A DNA stretch of 64,000 nt from Oceanospirillaceae bacterium (GTDB lineage: Bacteria > Pseudomonadota > Gammaproteobacteria > Pseudomonadales > Balneatricaceae): assembly GCA_003521845.1 (NCBI GenBank), contig DPHB01000026.1, forward strand, positions 116,488 to 180,487, given 5' to 3'. The notes under the pieces were generated by a model. That model made no database searches. It had not been told where the DNA came from and saw only the letters and a list, made by a program, of their open reading frames with translations. Below are positions 61,670 through 64,000 of this stretch, in pieces (position 1 is the stretch's first letter; each line of letters starts with the position of its first letter). The position numbers and the translations under genes were made by a program.

Positions 61670-62572
61670 TTAAGAATTATTTAAAAACGCGCCAGATACT
61701 TTTTTCATTTCGACAAGACATTCCTCTACTGTACGCCCTGCTGTATCGAGCACGTAGTCTGCCTGTTTATATTCCAACTCCCGTTGCTGGAGTATTAACT
61801 TTAAATCTTCAATGGCCTCATTAAAGCCAATCATTGGCCGCGTATCACCTTGATCCATGACGCGGTTCAAATGTTCTTCTGGCGACGCTTTAATCCAAAT
61901 CGAAAAGAAATTTTCCAATAACGAGTTAAATGTTTCAGTTTGTGAAACCAATGATCCGCCGGTTTCTAATACCACAGGGTAATCAAGGTTTAACACATGG
62001 GCTAATGCTTGAGCTTCAATACGTCGATAAGTTTTCTGGCCGCCTAAATCAATAATTTCAGCTATCGACATATTGGCAAACTCTTCCATCAAACTGGTTA
62101 AGCGAATGAATGGAACACTCATTTCACTAGCTAGTTGCTCACCAAGAGTTGTCTTTCCTGCGCCTCGAAGTCCAATCAAAGCTATACCATGACCAGCCCC
62201 CAAAGCACCTTTAAATTGCTGCTTCATAACTTGTAAGGCAGTCATTTGTTGATCAAAATTTAAATTTGATATGTAGGTCGCAAGTAGAGGTGAAACGCCA
62301 TCACGAGACTGGTCTGGTATAAGCTCTGAAAATGGAATATCGAACGCACCTGCCACTCGCCATAGTACGCTTAAAGTAATATTGGCTTTTCCCGTTTCCA
62401 GTTGCGCTAAATAACGCTCAGACACATCTGAATGTTTTGACAGCCCCTTTCTCGTCATGCCTCGTTTTGCTCGCAGGGAGCGGATACGATCACCAATCGC
62501 CTCAATGAACTCATGTAGATTTTTTTTACTTTGGGTAAGTTCTGATTCATGCATTGATTTCACCGCCAGCAT
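61670..62572 (-). CDS. BoxR/BzdR-type regulator (XRE domain plus shikimate-kinase-like domain)
   Basis: 300 residues. The N-terminal helix-turn-helix (MTRKGLSKHSDVSERYLAQL) is joined by a short linker to a shikimate-kinase-like domain with Walker A GLRGAGKTTLGEQLA, as in BzdR and BoxR. In those proteins the second domain binds benzoyl-CoA and relieves repression. The start could also be the ATG at 62554, six codons later, which has a GGTG upstream. Placed between boxA and the importer. Confidence 0.9.
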   Translation of the reverse strand: MLAVKSMHESELTQSKKNLHEFIEAIGDRIRSLRAKRGMTRKGLSKHSDVSERYLAQLETGKANITLSVLWRVAGAFDIPFSELIPDQSRDGVSPLLATYISNLNFDQQMTALQVMKQQFKGALGAGHGIALIGLRGAGKTTLGEQLASEMSVPFIRLTSLMEEFANMSIAEIIDLGGQKTYRRIEAQALAHVLNLDYPVVLETGGSLVSQTETFNSLLENFFSIWIKASPEEHLNRVMDQGDTRPMIGFNEAIEDLKLILQQRELEYKQADYVLDTAGRTVEECLVEMKKVSGAFLNNS

Positions 62573-62648
62573 CCATATATGTATCGCCCAATTTCGGATG
62601 ACGTTTATAAATAAAAGGGATTTGCATCTAGCCTGCCTTAGATATCAG

Positions 62649-63866
62649 TTAATAAGTTTCTATATGATACCTGCCTTCTGGCATGAATGCAGAACGAACT
62701 TCGTGCCAGTCCATCCCATTATCGGCACAGATTTTCTCGAAACTTTTTTCCACTCCTGCCTCCATACCTTTTAGTCCACATATATAAATATGCGTATTTG
62801 GGTCCTTTAGTAAAGCCGCTATATCAATTGCGCGTTTTAACATACGATCCTGTACATACTCTTTCTTGCTTTCATCTCGTTTTGTCATACGCGAAAAAAC
62901 TAATTCCTTATCCAATAACGCAGTAGGTACCTTTTGCAACGGCCCAAAATAAGGTAGCTCACTAGGCGTTCTAGCACCAAAAAACAGCATCATTTTACCT
63001 GTGCCACTACCACCTACCCGGCGACGACGCTCGGTCATACCACGGAACGGGGCCGCTCCCGTACCGGTACAAATCATTAACAAATTTGCATCAGGATCGT
63101 TAGGCATTAAAAAGGTCGAACCAAATGGACCAGTGACTTTGACTTCATCGCCTTTTTTCAAATCACACATGTAACCAGAACCGACACCTTGATGTTGCTC
63201 ACCACTTACTTCATAAGTAACGCGTTTTACATTCAGAGCCAAGTTGTTATAGCCTGGCCGCTCTCCGTTGCGAGCACTGGCAATGGAATAAAGTCGCACT
63301 AGATGAGGTTTCCCCAAGGCATTCATGCCCGGTGGAATAATACCGATTGACTGCCCCTCAAGAACGGGAAATGATTGAGACCCTAAATCCAACACAATAT
63401 GACGAACATCTGATTCAACCCCTTCCTCAGTGATGCGATAGTTACCTGTTACTATCGCTGTCACAGGTTCTTCACGAGTCCAGAGATTAATCGATGGTTT
63501 CGATGCTGTTACCGGGCTTGGTACGGCGCCACTCGACTGACGAGCCATTTGCAAAATGTCATTAGCGTCAGATGCCGCAGCCTCTAAATCAATATCTGCG
63601 CTACTAACAAGCTCTACTGCTTCTGGCAGCTCGTCCCATGAATATTGATCATCTAATGAATATGCTTGATTCACTATTTGCCAATTATCGATAGCACCAG
63701 TTGGGCAAGGGGCGATGCAACTTAAACAGTTCTTACAAAGCTCTGCGTTTACAACATAATTCTCATCATTATGTTCAATTGCCCCCTCAATAGGGCAGTT
63801 TTCTTCACACGTGTTACAGCGAATACAAACTTCAGGGTCAATAAGATGCTGTCGCAAAGCGGTCAT
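62649..63866 (-). CDS. boxA: Benzoyl-CoA 2,3-epoxidase reductase component
   Basis: 405 residues. An N-terminal ferredoxin-like region with two cysteine groups, CIRCNTCEENCP and CKNCLSCIAPCP, for two [4Fe-4S] clusters; then a linker and an FNR-type FAD/NAD(P)H domain with HLVRLYSIAS, GVGSGYMCDL and ICTGTGAAPFRGM, ending GMDWHEVRSAF. This is the BoxA layout; it passes NADPH electrons to BoxB. It lies 72 bases after the boxB stop on the same strand. Confidence 0.92.
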   Translation of the reverse strand: MTALRQHLIDPEVCIRCNTCEENCPIEGAIEHNDENYVVNAELCKNCLSCIAPCPTGAIDNWQIVNQAYSLDDQYSWDELPEAVELVSSADIDLEAAASDANDILQMARQSSGAVPSPVTASKPSINLWTREEPVTAIVTGNYRITEEGVESDVRHIVLDLGSQSFPVLEGQSIGIIPPGMNALGKPHLVRLYSIASARNGERPGYNNLALNVKRVTYEVSGEQHQGVGSGYMCDLKKGDEVKVTGPFGSTFLMPNDPDANLLMICTGTGAAPFRGMTERRRRVGGSGTGKMMLFFGARTPSELPYFGPLQKVPTALLDKELVFSRMTKRDESKKEYVQDRMLKRAIDIAALLKDPNTHIYICGLKGMEAGVEKSFEKICADNGMDWHEVRSAFMPEGRYHIETY

Positions 63867-63938
63867 AATATCAGGCTCTTATTTTAATTTAGTGGATAGA
63901 TTACTCGACTCATAACGGAGCGGAGTCATGACTTACCA

Positions 63939-64000
63939 TTACGCTAGCTTTACGTATTCGAAATCGCCAGGCTGTTGGTTAATACCCACTTTTGGTGGTG
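63939..64000 (-). CDS. boxB: C-terminal end of benzoyl-CoA 2,3-epoxidase component B (partial)
   Basis: The last 19 codons before a TAA (63939-63941) read PPKVGINQQPGDFEYVKLA. Position directly before boxA and the expected end of a BoxB-type epoxidase support the call; the body of the gene lies outside the window. The evidence is short, so the name is tentative. Confidence 0.6.
   Translation of the reverse strand, partial: PPKVGINQQPGDFEYVKLA

Overview
The window looks like chromosomal DNA of a marine-type gammaproteobacterium, perhaps Oceanospirillales-like; this placement is inferred from gene content and order. The main clues are the rpsB-tsf-pyrH block divergent from map-glnD-dapD-dapE, a Pseudomonas-type Entner-Doudoroff cluster, lipid A genes, a waaA-to-parE gene chain and several tripartite tricarboxylate transporters (TTT). 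No tRNA, rRNA, CRISPR array, prophage or complete insertion sequence was seen.

Layout. 1-9.6 kb holds core translation and biosynthesis genes: pyrH (partial), tsf, rpsB, map, glnD, a YffB-like protein, dapD and dapE. 9.7-10.3 kb is a BrnT-type toxin with an XRE-type partner. 10.3-21.6 kb is an accessory catabolic locus: a small-molecule kinase, a PLP phospho-lyase-like class III enzyme, a Tm-1-like UPF0261 protein, a PuuC-like aldehyde dehydrogenase and a TTT transporter, divergent from IclR, HAD and a second class III aminotransferase. The kinase, phospho-lyase and aldehyde dehydrogenase match the logic of hydroxylysine or ethanolamine breakdown, and this is the best candidate for an undescribed system. 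21.7-27.8 kb has a secreted FG-GAP protein, a thioesterase, an AlkB-like protein and trpBA led by a GntR/UTRA regulator with a perfect 18-bp operator over its own -35 box.

27.8-33.5 kb is a second TTT system with a CitA/CitB-type two-component pair. 33.5-40.7 kb carries pgi-glk-edd divergent from gap-pyk, with a HexR-like site between them. 40.7-42.8 kb has an SDR enzyme, a DnaJ-PilZ fusion and a Spy-like periplasmic protein. 43-52.5 kb is a tightly packed chain, waaA-thiP-thiQ-hemY-nudF-yqiB-cpdA-yqiA-parE. 52.6-56.6 kb holds a glycosyltransferase, msbA and an LpxL-type acyltransferase. 57-64 kb is an aerobic benzoyl-CoA (box) module: the boxB end, boxA, a BoxR/BzdR-like regulator and a five-gene branched-chain-type ABC importer.

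Dispersed palindromic elements lie between genes throughout. One family has a conserved 38-bp core flanked by arms that differ from copy to copy but pair with each other within each copy; a core-less palindrome with the same arms as one copy lies 1.5 kb away. These repeats also reach into coding ends, supplying a stop codon, a C-terminus or an upstream start.
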